A stretch of DNA of 64,000 nucleotides from Pseudomonadales bacterium (GTDB lineage Bacteria > Pseudomonadota > Gammaproteobacteria > Pseudomonadales > Halieaceae), in contig JACKNN010000001.1 of the NCBI GenBank assembly GCA_024234855.1, forward strand, positions 998,888 through 1,062,887, given 5' to 3'. A program made the translations under genes and the position numbers. Below the pieces are notes generated by a model. It was not told the origin of the DNA, made no database searches, and was given only the letters and a program-made list of their open reading frames with translations. Numbering within the stretch: the first letter of the stretch is position 1; every line of letters starts with the position of its first letter. Shown piece by piece: positions 17,245 through 25,182 of the stretch.

Positions 17245-20112
17245 CTACTGGCAGGCCTCGCAGTCCGGGTCGTCCAGCGAGCACGCCTTGGGCACCGGTG
17301 CAGGGGCGGCCTCCTTTGATACCGCGTTCAGCTTGCCGGACTCGATGGTCGACTTCTCGGTGCCGGTGGCGGCGAGCGAGCGCAGGTAATACGTGGTCTT
17401 AAGGCCGCAGTACCACGCCATGCGGTAGGTGATATCCAGCTTCTTGCCGTTGGCGTTGTTGATGTACAGGTTCAGCGACTGGGCCTGGTCTATCCACTTC
17501 TGGCGGCGGCTGGCGGCATCCACCAGCCAGCGCGGCTCCACTTCAAAGGCGGTGGCGTAAATCGCCTTGAGGTCGGCCGGGATGCGGTCGATAGCGTGCA
17601 CGCTGCCGTCGTAGTACTTGAGGTCGTTGACCATCACCTTGTCCCACAGGCTGCGTGCCTTCAGGTCGTTGACCAGGTAGGGGTTGACCACGGTGAACTC
17701 GCCCGACAGGTTCGATTTGACGTACAGGTTCTGGTAGGTCGGCTCGATGGACTGGGATACGCCGGTAATATTGGCGATGGTTGCGGTGGGTGCGATTGCC
17801 ATGACATTGGAGTTGCGCATGCCGCGGGTTTTTACGGTCTCGCGCAGGCTGGGCCAGTCCAGGGTCTGGCTGCGATCGACCTGGATGTAGTCGGCGCCGC
17901 GATGTTCGATCAGGCGGTCCAGTGAATCGATGGGGAACACGCCCTGGCTCCACAGGGAGCCGGGGAAGCTGCTGTAGGCGCCGCGCTCACCGGCCAGTTC
18001 GCTGGAGGCCTCGATGGCGTAGTAGCTGATCGCCTCCATGGAGCGGTCGGCGAAGGTGACGGCCTCGTCGGAACCGTAGGCGATGTGCTGCTTGTACAGC
18101 GCATCCTGGAAACCCATCAGGCCAAGGCCCACCGGGCGATGCAGCAGGTTGGAGTTCTTCGCCTGGGGCACCGAGTAGTAATTGATGTCGATGACGTTGT
18201 CGAGCATGCGCACGGCGGTGCGTACGGTGCGGCGCAGCTTGTCGAGGTTGAGGCCGTTCTCATCGATGTGCTGGGGCAGGTTGACCGAGCCCAGGTTGCA
18301 CACGGCGATCTCGTCCCTGTTGGTGTTGAGGGTGATTTCGGTGCACAGGTTGGAGGAGTGCACCACGCCCACGTGCTGTTGCGGCGAGCGCAGGTTGCAG
18401 GGGTCCTTGAATGTCATCCAGGGATGGCCGGTCTCGAACAGCATACCCAGCATCTTGCGCCACAGGTTCTCGGCCTTGACGGTCTTGAACAGCTTCATCT
18501 CGCCGCTGCGGGTCATGGCCTCATACTGGGTATAGCGCTCCTCGAAGGGCTTGCCGTACAGGTCGTGCAGGTCGGGCACATCATTGGGGGAAAACAGGGT
18601 CCACTCACCGCCGTCGAAGACCCGCTTCATGAACAGGTCGGGGATCCAGTTGGCGGTATTCATGTCGTGGGTACGGCGGCGGTCATCGCCGGTGTTCTTG
18701 CGCAGCTCCACGAACTCTTCGATATCCAGGTGCCAGGTCTCGAGGTAGGCGCACACCGCGCCCTTGCGTTTGCCGCCCTGGTTGACCGCCACTGCTGTGT
18801 CGTTGACCACCTTGAGGAAGGGCACGATGCCCTGGGACTTGCCGTTGGTACCCTTGATGTAGGCGCCCAGCGCGCGCACCTGGGTCCAGTCGTTGCCCAG
18901 ACCGCCGGCGAACTTGGACAGCATGGCGTTGTCCTGGATCGCGCCGTATATACCGTGCAGGTCGTCCGGTACCGTGGTGAGGTAGCAGGAGGACAGTTGC
19001 GGGCGCAGGGTGCCGGCGTTGAACAGGGTGGGGGTGGAACTCATGTAGTCAAATGACGACAGCAGCTGGTAGAACTCGATGGCACGGGCGTTCCTGTCGG
19101 CTTCCTGGGTGGCCAGGCCCATGGCGACGCGCATGAAAAAGATCTGGGGCAGCTCGATGCGCACATCGTTGCTGTGGATAAAGTAGCGGTCGTACAGGGT
19201 CTGCAGGCCGAGGTAGGTGAACTGCAGGTCTCGCTCCGGCAACAGGGCCTGGCCCAGCAGTTCCAGGTCGAACTCCCTGAGGTTGGGTGCCAGCAACTCC
19301 AGCGCCACACCTTTTTCGATATAGGCGGGCAGGGCACGGGCATACAGCGTGGCCATGTCGGCCTGGGTGGCGCTGGTGGCCACGCCGAGAAAAGTGAGCG
19401 CCTCGGCGCGCAGGTTGTCGCACAGCAGGCGGGCAGAGACGTAGGTGTAATTGGGCTCCTGCTCGATCATGGTGCGGGCGGTGATAACCAGGGACGTGCT
19501 CAACTCCGCCGCGGTCACGCCGTCGTACAGGTTTTTCAGCGCCTCATCGAGGATCCGGGTCTCACTCACATCACTCAGGTCGAAACAGGCTTCGCTGACG
19601 ATGGTGTGGATACGGTCCAGGTCCAGCGGTGCGCTGCTGCCGTCCGGTTGAATGACGTTGATATTGCCCGCCGCGGCCTGGGTCGCCGGCGACAGTGCCT
19701 GCTTGGCGGCGCGCTTGCGGGCCTGCTCCTCCCGGTAGATGACGTAATCCCGGGCGATTTTGTGCTCGCCGGCGCGCATCAGCGACAGCTCGACCTGGTC
19801 CTGGATATCCTCGATGTGGATGGTGCCGCCCGAGGGCATACGTCGCTGGAAGGTGGCGGTGACCTGCTCGGTCAGGCGGGCGACGGTTTCATGGATGCGG
19901 CTGGAAGCGGCGGCAGTGCCGCCCTCCACCGCCAGGAATGCCTTGGTGATCGCCACTGAAATTTTGCTGATCTCAAACGGCACAACGGTGCCATTGCGCT
20001 TGATAACGCGCATCTGCCCCGGCGCGGTGGCTGCGATATTGGCGTTGACGTTGGTTTTTTCCTGGACAGGAGTGGCAGCGGCGCTGCCGGATGTTCTGGT
20101 CTCTGTGTGCAT
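17245..20112 (-). CDS. nrdA: Class Ia ribonucleotide reductase alpha subunit NrdA
   Basis: A 955-residue catalytic subunit reducing NDPs to dNDPs. Two N-terminal ATP-cone-like domains are visible, MRVIKRNGTVVPFEISKIS (from about residue 34) and INVIQPDGSSAPLDLDRIH (about residue 150), so allosteric activity control is probably of the two-cone type seen in Pseudomonas. Catalytic motifs include SSCYLTTVPDD, NLCTEI with its Cys and Glu, and CNLGSVNLP. The C-terminus ends in CEACQ, the cysteine pair that re-reduces the active site. The start at 20112 is preferred to an upstream in-frame Met at 20202 because GGAG precedes it and homologues start with short tails. NrdR and DnaA boxes lie upstream. 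Confidence 0.96.
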   Translation of the reverse strand: MHTETRTSGSAAATPVQEKTNVNANIAATAPGQMRVIKRNGTVVPFEISKISVAITKAFLAVEGGTAAASSRIHETVARLTEQVTATFQRRMPSGGTIHIEDIQDQVELSLMRAGEHKIARDYVIYREEQARKRAAKQALSPATQAAAGNINVIQPDGSSAPLDLDRIHTIVSEACFDLSDVSETRILDEALKNLYDGVTAAELSTSLVITARTMIEQEPNYTYVSARLLCDNLRAEALTFLGVATSATQADMATLYARALPAYIEKGVALELLAPNLREFDLELLGQALLPERDLQFTYLGLQTLYDRYFIHSNDVRIELPQIFFMRVAMGLATQEADRNARAIEFYQLLSSFDYMSSTPTLFNAGTLRPQLSSCYLTTVPDDLHGIYGAIQDNAMLSKFAGGLGNDWTQVRALGAYIKGTNGKSQGIVPFLKVVNDTAVAVNQGGKRKGAVCAYLETWHLDIEEFVELRKNTGDDRRRTHDMNTANWIPDLFMKRVFDGGEWTLFSPNDVPDLHDLYGKPFEERYTQYEAMTRSGEMKLFKTVKAENLWRKMLGMLFETGHPWMTFKDPCNLRSPQQHVGVVHSSNLCTEITLNTNRDEIAVCNLGSVNLPQHIDENGLNLDKLRRTVRTAVRMLDNVIDINYYSVPQAKNSNLLHRPVGLGLMGFQDALYKQHIAYGSDEAVTFADRSMEAISYYAIEASSELAGERGAYSSFPGSLWSQGVFPIDSLDRLIEHRGADYIQVDRSQTLDWPSLRETVKTRGMRNSNVMAIAPTATIANITGVSQSIEPTYQNLYVKSNLSGEFTVVNPYLVNDLKARSLWDKVMVNDLKYYDGSVHAIDRIPADLKAIYATAFEVEPRWLVDAASRRQKWIDQAQSLNLYINNANGKKLDITYRMAWYCGLKTTYYLRSLAATGTEKSTIESGKLNAVSKEAAPAPVPKACSLDDPDCEACQ

Positions 20113-20308
20113 ATTTGCTCCGCTGTACTGGCGTGATGCCTTATTGTTGTAGGATAACCACTGGTTGAATCGTTTAGTTTGCTGCCTGTGTCCCCGGCCC
20201 AAAGCCGGCCACCAGCGCGCGCCGGGCCAGCTTGCTCATACCCGGCGGTTGCGGTCCGCGTTGGAGGGTAGGCCCGGCGCCATTATTTGATCGTTTTTTG
20301 GCCGCCAT

Positions 20309-20324
20309 ACCCAACATATAGGGG
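20309..20324. promoter_or_regulatory. NrdR box 1
   Basis: The sequence acccaacatatagggg matches 12 of 16 positions of the NrdR consensus acaCwAtATaTwGtgt, including all of the strongly conserved core bases. NrdR is encoded in this same window (40800-41273). Confidence 0.6.
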
Positions 20325-20340
20325 TGGAGAGCTGATTTGC

Positions 20341-20356
20341 ATACAAGATAAAGCGC
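20341..20356. promoter_or_regulatory. NrdR box 2
   Basis: The sequence atacaagataaagcgc matches about 11 of 16 NrdR consensus positions and begins exactly 32 bases after box 1. NrdR boxes usually occur in pairs about three helical turns apart, so the spacing supports both sites. Confidence 0.5.
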
Positions 20357-20395
20357 TGCTGGGGACAATGCAAGAGCACGAGACTGGGTTTATTC

Positions 20396-20404
20396 TGTGG
20401 ATAA
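20396..20404 (-). promoter_or_regulatory. DnaA box upstream of nrdA
   Basis: Reads TTATCCACA on the minus strand, an exact match to the high-affinity DnaA box. DnaA regulates nrdAB in E. coli, so a regulatory role is plausible here about 290 bases upstream of the nrdA start. Confidence 0.6.
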
Positions 20405-20545
20405 GGTGTGCATACCGTGCTGGGTCTGCACCCGCTAACCGTGCAGGCCGCGAGGCGCGTACATCGCACCCCCCGGATAGGCCTGCGACGGCCCGGTACA
20501 AATAATTTTTTATATTCGGCGGGCTTTATATTGCCAAATACTATT

Positions 20546-20554
20546 TGTGAATAA
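20546..20554 (-). promoter_or_regulatory. Second DnaA-box-like site
   Basis: Reads TTATTCACA on the minus strand, which fits the relaxed DnaA consensus TTATNCACA. It is 150 bases from the exact box in the same intergenic region. Confidence 0.35.
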
Positions 20555-20617
20555 TCCCATCAACACCGGCCCGTGCCAGCGGGCGGTGACAACGGGAACA
20601 GGGGATAGGAATGCGGG

Positions 20618-21532
20618 CTAACGCCGGGCCAGCAACAGGGTTTCCATCAGGGCTTTCTGGGCGTGCAGGCGGTTTTCAGCCTCATCCCAGATCACTGTTG
20701 CGGGCGCATCCATCAGCTCGGCGCTGATCTCCTCGCCGCGATGGGCCGGCAGGCAGTGCATATAGAGTGCGCCACTGGCGGTGCGACTCATCAGCTCCGC
20801 ATTCACCTGGTAGCGGGCGAACGCCCTGGCCCGCTTCAGCTGTTCTTCTTCCTGGCCCATGGACGCCCACACATCGGTGACGACCAGGTCGGCGCCGGCG
20901 GCGGCGAGCAGGGGGTCGTGCTCTATCCTGACACGCGCGGCATTGGCCGCCACCAGTCGCTCATTCGGCTCAAAGCCTTTGGGGCAGGCAATACGCAACT
21001 CAAAGTCGAACTGCCTGGCGGCGTTGATATAGGACTGGCACATATTGTTGCCGTCGCCGACCCAGCAGACGCTCTTGCCGGCAATGCTGCCGCGGTGCTC
21101 GACCCAGGTCTGGATGTCCGCCAGCAACTGGCAGGGGTGGTAGTCGTCGGTCAGGCCGTTGATGACCGGTACGCTCGAGTGGGCCGCGAACCGCTCGACG
21201 ATATCGTGGCCAAAGGTGCGAATCATCACCAGGTCGACCATCGAGGAAATCACCCGGGCACTGTCCTCGATCGGCTCGCCCCGGCCCAGCTGGGTGTCCT
21301 GGGGTGACAGGAACATGGCGTGACCACCCAGTTGCGCCATGCCCGCCTCGAAGGAGACCCGGGTGCGGGTGGAGGACTTGGCGAAAATCATCGCCAGCAC
21401 CTTGCCCGGAAAGGTGCGCTGGTCGGCGCCGGCCTTGTGCGCTCGCTTCAACTCAATGGCGCGCGTGATCAACTGGTCCAGCTCAGCCGGGCTGAAATCC
21501 AGCAGGGTCAGGAAATGTCTTGTCTCGGGCAT
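20618..21532 (-). CDS. argF: Ornithine carbamoyltransferase ArgF
   Basis: A 304-residue enzyme that makes citrulline from ornithine and carbamoyl phosphate in arginine synthesis. It carries the carbamoyl-phosphate loop STRTR (residues 54-58) and the ornithine-site motif HCLPAHRGEE; the latter distinguishes it from aspartate carbamoyltransferase. Length is that of the anabolic family. It begins 31 bases after the argD stop on the same strand, forming an argDF operon. Confidence 0.96.
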   Translation of the reverse strand: MPETRHFLTLLDFSPAELDQLITRAIELKRAHKAGADQRTFPGKVLAMIFAKSSTRTRVSFEAGMAQLGGHAMFLSPQDTQLGRGEPIEDSARVISSMVDLVMIRTFGHDIVERFAAHSSVPVINGLTDDYHPCQLLADIQTWVEHRGSIAGKSVCWVGDGNNMCQSYINAARQFDFELRIACPKGFEPNERLVAANAARVRIEHDPLLAAAGADLVVTDVWASMGQEEEQLKRARAFARYQVNAELMSRTASGALYMHCLPAHRGEEISAELMDAPATVIWDEAENRLHAQKALMETLLLARR

Positions 21533-21563
21533 GGTCGAATCCCTTTACTGGTCGGGGTGGGGC

Positions 21564-22727
21564 CTACGCCTCCCGGATGAGTTGGGCGACAGCGGCCGCG
21601 AGCTCCTGTGCCTCCTGCCGGTTGATCACCAGCGGGGGTAACAGGCGGATGGTATTGCCCGCGGTGACATTGATTAACAGCCCGGCCTCGAGCGCGCGCT
21701 GCACCAGCTCGCCGCAATCCTTGTGCAGCTCAACCCCGATCATCAGGCCACGACCGCGGATCTCGACGATATTGGCCGCGGCGGCCTCGTCGTCAAGCAA
21801 CTGTTCGGTGATCAGGCGACCCATGGCGGTGGCGTTGTCGGCGAGCTTGCCAGCCGTGATGGTCTGCACCACGGCCAGGCCGGCAGCGCAGGCCAGCGGG
21901 TTGCCGCCAAAGGTGGAGCCGTGCTGGCCGGCGCCCAAAACCGATGCGGCCGCGCCCCGCGCAAGGCAGGCACCAATCGGTACGCCGTTGCCCAGCCCCT
22001 TTGCCGTGGTGATCACGTCCGGTACCAGGCCCAGGCCCTGGCAGGCGAAATAGTGGCCTGTGCGACCGTTGCCTGTCTGCACCTCGTCCAGCATCAGCAG
22101 CCATTCCTGCTCATCGCAGATCTCGCGCACCGCACGCAGGTACTCGGGGCTGAGCGCGTGCACGCCACTCTCGCCCTGGATCGGCTCCAGCAGTACCGCC
22201 ACCACCCCGGGATTATGGGCGGCAATCTGGCGCAGGGCCTGTACGTCATTGCGCGGGGCGCGAATGAAGCCGGTGACCAGCGGTTCGAAGCCGGCCTGGA
22301 TCTTGCGGTTGCCGGTTGCGCTCAGGGTGGCCAGGGTGCGGCCGTGGAACGCGCCCTCGAGGACCACGATGGCGGGCTTGTCGATCTTGCGCTGGTGGCC
22401 GTAAAGACGGGCCAGTTTGATGGCGGCCTCGTTGGCCTCGGCCCCGGAGTTGCCGAAAAAACAGTTCTCCATGCCGGCGACCGCAGTCAGCGCCTCGCCC
22501 AGTCGTTCCTGGGCCTCAATCCGGTACAGGTTGGAGGTGTGCACCAGTTTGTCTGCCTGCTGGCGGATGGCCGCGGTGACCGCGGGGTGGGCGTGGCCCA
22601 GGCCATTGACCGCGATGCCGGCTATGGCGTCGAGGTAGCGTCGGCCCCCGGTGTCATACAGGTACACTCCCTCGCCGTGACTGAACGTCACAGGCAACCT
22701 GGCGTAAGTCTGCATCAGCGCCGACAT
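21564..22727 (-). CDS. argD: Acetylornithine aminotransferase ArgD
   Basis: A 387-residue class III PLP aminotransferase (acetylornithine/succinyldiaminopimelate type). Visible motifs: FFGNSGAEANEAAIK, the AFHGRTLATLS block, LMLDEVQTGNGRTG and the PLP-lysine context TTAKGLGNGVPIG. The start at 22727 is chosen because TAGGAG lies at ribosome-site distance upstream on the minus strand. An in-frame extension to 22784 would run through a terminator-like hairpin. It leads an operon with argF and has a possible attenuator in its leader. Confidence 0.95.
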   Translation of the reverse strand: MSALMQTYARLPVTFSHGEGVYLYDTGGRRYLDAIAGIAVNGLGHAHPAVTAAIRQQADKLVHTSNLYRIEAQERLGEALTAVAGMENCFFGNSGAEANEAAIKLARLYGHQRKIDKPAIVVLEGAFHGRTLATLSATGNRKIQAGFEPLVTGFIRAPRNDVQALRQIAAHNPGVVAVLLEPIQGESGVHALSPEYLRAVREICDEQEWLLMLDEVQTGNGRTGHYFACQGLGLVPDVITTAKGLGNGVPIGACLARGAAASVLGAGQHGSTFGGNPLACAAGLAVVQTITAGKLADNATAMGRLITEQLLDDEAAAANIVEIRGRGLMIGVELHKDCGELVQRALEAGLLINVTAGNTIRLLPPLVINRQEAQELAAAVAQLIREA

Positions 22728-22750
22728 GAATCTCGTACTCCTATAAACGC

Positions 22751-22771
22751 AAAAAGGCAGCGGGAGCTGCC
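22751..22771 (-). terminator. Terminator-like hairpin in the argD leader
   Basis: On the minus strand the sequence reads GGCAGC-TCCC-GCTGCC followed directly by TTTTT, a textbook intrinsic terminator. It points towards argD and lies 24 bases before its start codon. No minus-strand gene ends upstream of it, since the neighbouring gene (grxD) is divergent, so it may be a premature terminator or attenuator for argDF. Confidence 0.65.
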
Positions 22772-22873
22772 TCGGAAACGGCAACTATAACGCCATCAAT
22801 AAAGCTTGGCAATCGGGTTGAACCCGGCGCCGGGGATTGTGGTCTTAATAGACAGCAGGGGGTCGCAATGGGG

Positions 22874-22879
22874 TAGAAT
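22874..22879 (+). promoter_or_regulatory. Candidate -10 element for grxD
   Basis: TAGAAT within gggTAGAATagcgcccc, 56 bases before the grxD start. A TAGACA hexamer lies 19 bases upstream as a possible -35. The same gTAGAAT plus GC-rich pattern recurs before glyA, ribA and ettA. Confidence 0.4.
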
Positions 22880-22934
22880 AGCGCCCCTTGGCCAGGCGGC
22901 CAGCATTAATTCAGTCGGCGAGACAGGACGGGCA

Positions 22935-23270
22935 ATGGATATCATCGAGACAATCAAAGAGCAGATCGCGAGCAATAACATATTGCTTTACATGAAAGGA
23001 TCCCCCAACCAGCCCCAGTGCGGCTTTTCGGCCCGCACCGTGCAGGCCCTGATGGCCTGCGGCGAGCGGTTCGCCTATGTGGATATCCTGTCGAATCCGG
23101 ATATCCGGACCAACCTGCCCAAGTTTGCCAATTGGCCCACCTTTCCCCAGCTGTGGGTGGGCGGGGAACTGGTCGGCGGCTGCGATATCGTCACCGAGAT
23201 GTTCGAAAACGGCGAATTGCAGATCCTGATAAAAGAGGCGGCGGCAGCCCAGCCGGCGGCGGAGGCTTAA
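22935..23270 (+). CDS. grxD: Monothiol glutaredoxin, Grx4 type
   Basis: A 111-residue CGFS-type glutaredoxin (C29-G30-F31-S32) with the conserved GSPNQPQCGFS, WPTFPQLW and GGCDIV blocks. These proteins bind a [2Fe-2S] cluster with glutathione and pass it to apo-proteins, often with BolA partners, in the cytoplasm. The ATG at 22935 follows an AGGA site; longer in-frame starts upstream would run through the promoter. The gene stands alone, divergent from argD and convergent with the replication-loader pair. Confidence 0.95.
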   Translation: MDIIETIKEQIASNNILLYMKGSPNQPQCGFSARTVQALMACGERFAYVDILSNPDIRTNLPKFANWPTFPQLWVGGELVGGCDIVTEMFENGELQILIKEAAAAQPAAEA

Positions 23271-23306
23271 TCAAGGCGCGTGCCACGTGAGTAGGCGCCA
23301 TTTCCC

Positions 23307-23987
23307 CTAAAGGCCTGTCCCTTCCCGGAGTTTTTTCAGTTGCGCCAGCTGGTCTTCCCGGGACAGCGGTCTGGGTTTGTGGTGTTCCAGCCTTTCCCGC
23401 GCCGGCATCGTCAGGGTCTCGCCCTGCAGCACCCGCGTGCAGTATCGCTGGTAATGGTCGCGAAAGACCGGCCAGCTGCTGCGCTCGGTATGATTCGCCA
23501 GGAAATACCAGTCGCTGTCGCGGCCGGCCAGGTACACCGCAGGGTGGCTCCAGGCCTGGTCGGCCCGGGGCGCCGGTGCCCGGCAGGCCTCGATATAGGC
23601 ATCCCGGGCGGAGGGTAGGCCGAGGTCGGCCAGGCCCTGCTGGCAGCACTCCAGCATCCGGTTGAGCGTGGGCAGGTATTCGCTGTGCTCGATGGCGTGC
23701 TTGGCGCCCTTGAGAATCTGCTCCACCGGGTAGTCCGCCAGCGAATCGAGCCAGAGTTTCTTGATCTGCTTGAGCTGCTCGGCATCCGGAAAGGCGGCGT
23801 AGTACTGGTTGTGGTAGTTCAGCCTGAACAGGGCGAACACCTGGTTGATCGCCTCGATCCGGGCCTCTGGCGCGCTTCTGCGCCCGGCTTGCCCGGGCCT
23901 ATTCTGCCCAGGAAGTGTCGCTGAGGTCGTCCGCGAGGCTTCTATCCCTTGTGCGACTCGTTGGATGAGATCCTGGCTGTCCGGCAT
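23307..23987 (-). CDS. Replication protein P-like helicase loader
   Basis: A 226-residue protein resembling the phage lambda P family. It has an N-terminal polar leader, a helical core (AINQVFALFRLNYHNQYYAAFPDAEQL, here spanning about residues 46-75, then KKLWLDSLADYPVEQILKGA and LPTLNRMLECC) and a C-terminal Arg-rich tail. P proteins bind DnaB and deliver it to an origin. Its start lies inside the upstream DnaT-like gene, overlapping it by 89 bases, and no later start codon in the first part relieves the overlap. This, with the strand match, implies co-translation with that partner. No other phage gene is nearby, so a domesticated helicase loader is the best reading. Confidence 0.65.
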   Translation of the reverse strand: MPDSQDLIQRVAQGIEASRTTSATLPGQNRPGQAGRRSAPEARIEAINQVFALFRLNYHNQYYAAFPDAEQLKQIKKLWLDSLADYPVEQILKGAKHAIEHSEYLPTLNRMLECCQQGLADLGLPSARDAYIEACRAPAPRADQAWSHPAVYLAGRDSDWYFLANHTERSSWPVFRDHYQRYCTRVLQGETLTMPARERLEHHKPRPLSREDQLAQLKKLREGTGL

Positions 23988-25044
23988 GGTGGTGTCCCGC
24001 TTGGTCGAGCTGGTGGCGTTTGGCCCAGTGGTATTTCACATGTTGCAGGAATTTACTGTTCCATGAGGTGTGGGTCTGGTTGCTGTCGCGCCAGTATACG
24101 ATGAACTCGGCCAGCAGCGAGCGGGCAAATTCGAGATCGATGTGCGACATGCGCAGGATGTCGTAGACGTCCTCCGCGGGCTGCCAGTTATCGCTGATGC
24201 GCTTGGGTTCGGTACTGTGCTCCAGGCTGGAGCTGTACCTGGCCCACTGGATGCGAATGTGCTGGATGAATTTTGAGTTCAATTCCTTCGGCGCGGCGCC
24301 GCGCTCGCGCCAGTACAGGATGAATTCAGGGATGGCCTCCTCGATAAATTCCCGCTCTATACCGCCGCGCTCCATGATTTCCATGGCGTCCAGGCTGGGG
24401 CGCCAGCTGTTGTCCAGCCGGGTAGGTTGGGCCGTGCGAAAGGATTCCGCCTGGTTTTGCTGGTGGTGGCGCCAGTTGCTGATGACGTGCTGGCGGAACT
24501 TGTTCTCCCAGGCGTGGCTGGTTTCGCCGCGTTCGCGCCAGTAAAAGATGAAATCTTCCAGTTGGTCCAGGGCGAACTGGCGCGGTATGTTGTGGTTGAG
24601 GCCCAGTAACTGCAGCAGGTCCTCGCTCGGGCTCCAGTGCACCGGCAGCAGACCGGCGCTGCGCCGGCCGGGGACGAGGGGCGGTATTGCGGCGTCCGGT
24701 ACCGGTGTGGCCGCCGGCGGTTGTGCCCGGTGCACACGCTCATTGAGGGCGAAGACCAGCTGCTCGCTCTGCTGTAGTGGCGGCGAGCTCACCAGCAGCA
24801 CCCCCTTGTCCACCAGGCTGCGGCTGACGCGTTGCAAATCCTCGACACTCCAGAAGGGCAGGGTGCGTTGCACCAGGGCGCGCTCCACACTGAGCCAGGC
24901 ATGGCCGTCCTGCACCCGGGGGCTGTGGTGCTCGAGAAAACCCTGTAGTTGCTGCAGCAAAATGGCCTCCTCCAACCCGATCGTCGCCGCCAGACCCGGC
25001 GAGAAGACGAGCTGGCGTTCGGGGACCAGGGATGATGCCGACAT
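23899..25044 (-). CDS. Replisome organiser with three DnaT domains
   Basis: A 381-residue protein. Residues about 1-105 look like the winged-helix domain of phage replisome organisers (FSPGLAATIGLEEAILLQQL, then WLSVERALVQRTLPFWSVEDLQRV). Three tandem copies of the DnaT C-terminal ssDNA-binding domain follow at about 137-192, 214-269 and 287-342, each with W-x-P at the front, a YWR motif, KF-x-QH and a terminal W. E. coli DnaT, which helps load DnaB at PriA restart sites, has only one. The frame remains open upstream, but the ATG at 25044 fits the domain start. It is divergent from radA by 138 bases and overlaps the P-like gene. Confidence 0.75.
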   Translation of the reverse strand: MSASSLVPERQLVFSPGLAATIGLEEAILLQQLQGFLEHHSPRVQDGHAWLSVERALVQRTLPFWSVEDLQRVSRSLVDKGVLLVSSPPLQQSEQLVFALNERVHRAQPPAATPVPDAAIPPLVPGRRSAGLLPVHWSPSEDLLQLLGLNHNIPRQFALDQLEDFIFYWRERGETSHAWENKFRQHVISNWRHHQQNQAESFRTAQPTRLDNSWRPSLDAMEIMERGGIEREFIEEAIPEFILYWRERGAAPKELNSKFIQHIRIQWARYSSSLEHSTEPKRISDNWQPAEDVYDILRMSHIDLEFARSLLAEFIVYWRDSNQTHTSWNSKFLQHVKYHWAKRHQLDQAGHHHAGQPGSHPTSRTRDRSLADDLSDTSWAE

Positions 25045-25182
25045 GGTTGTTCCGGTAGGGTGGGTCAGATCTGGTAGGATACCGAGCTTGTGCGGCGGCT
25101 CATAGCCGGGCGTCGGATTTTTTCTGTGGCGAGCCGCCGCAGCGGCTCGCAATATCAACGACCGGGTGGTGAGGGACACGAA

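Larger units (their letters stand above)
20113..20617 (-). promoter_or_regulatory. nrdAB regulatory region (505 bases, no gene)
   Basis: A noncoding stretch between the argF stop and the nrdA start. It holds two NrdR-box-like palindromes 32 bases apart, one exact DnaA box and one near-match, and AT-rich patches around 20500-20555. The minus strand of the first NrdR box contains CCTATATG, which could serve as a -10, so repressor binding would cover the promoter. The remaining sequence shows no recognisable gene. Confidence 0.6.

Noticed and set aside
20521..20536. Third NrdR-like sequence gggctttatattgcca
   Set aside because: Only about 9 of 16 positions match and no partner box lies 31-32 bases away.
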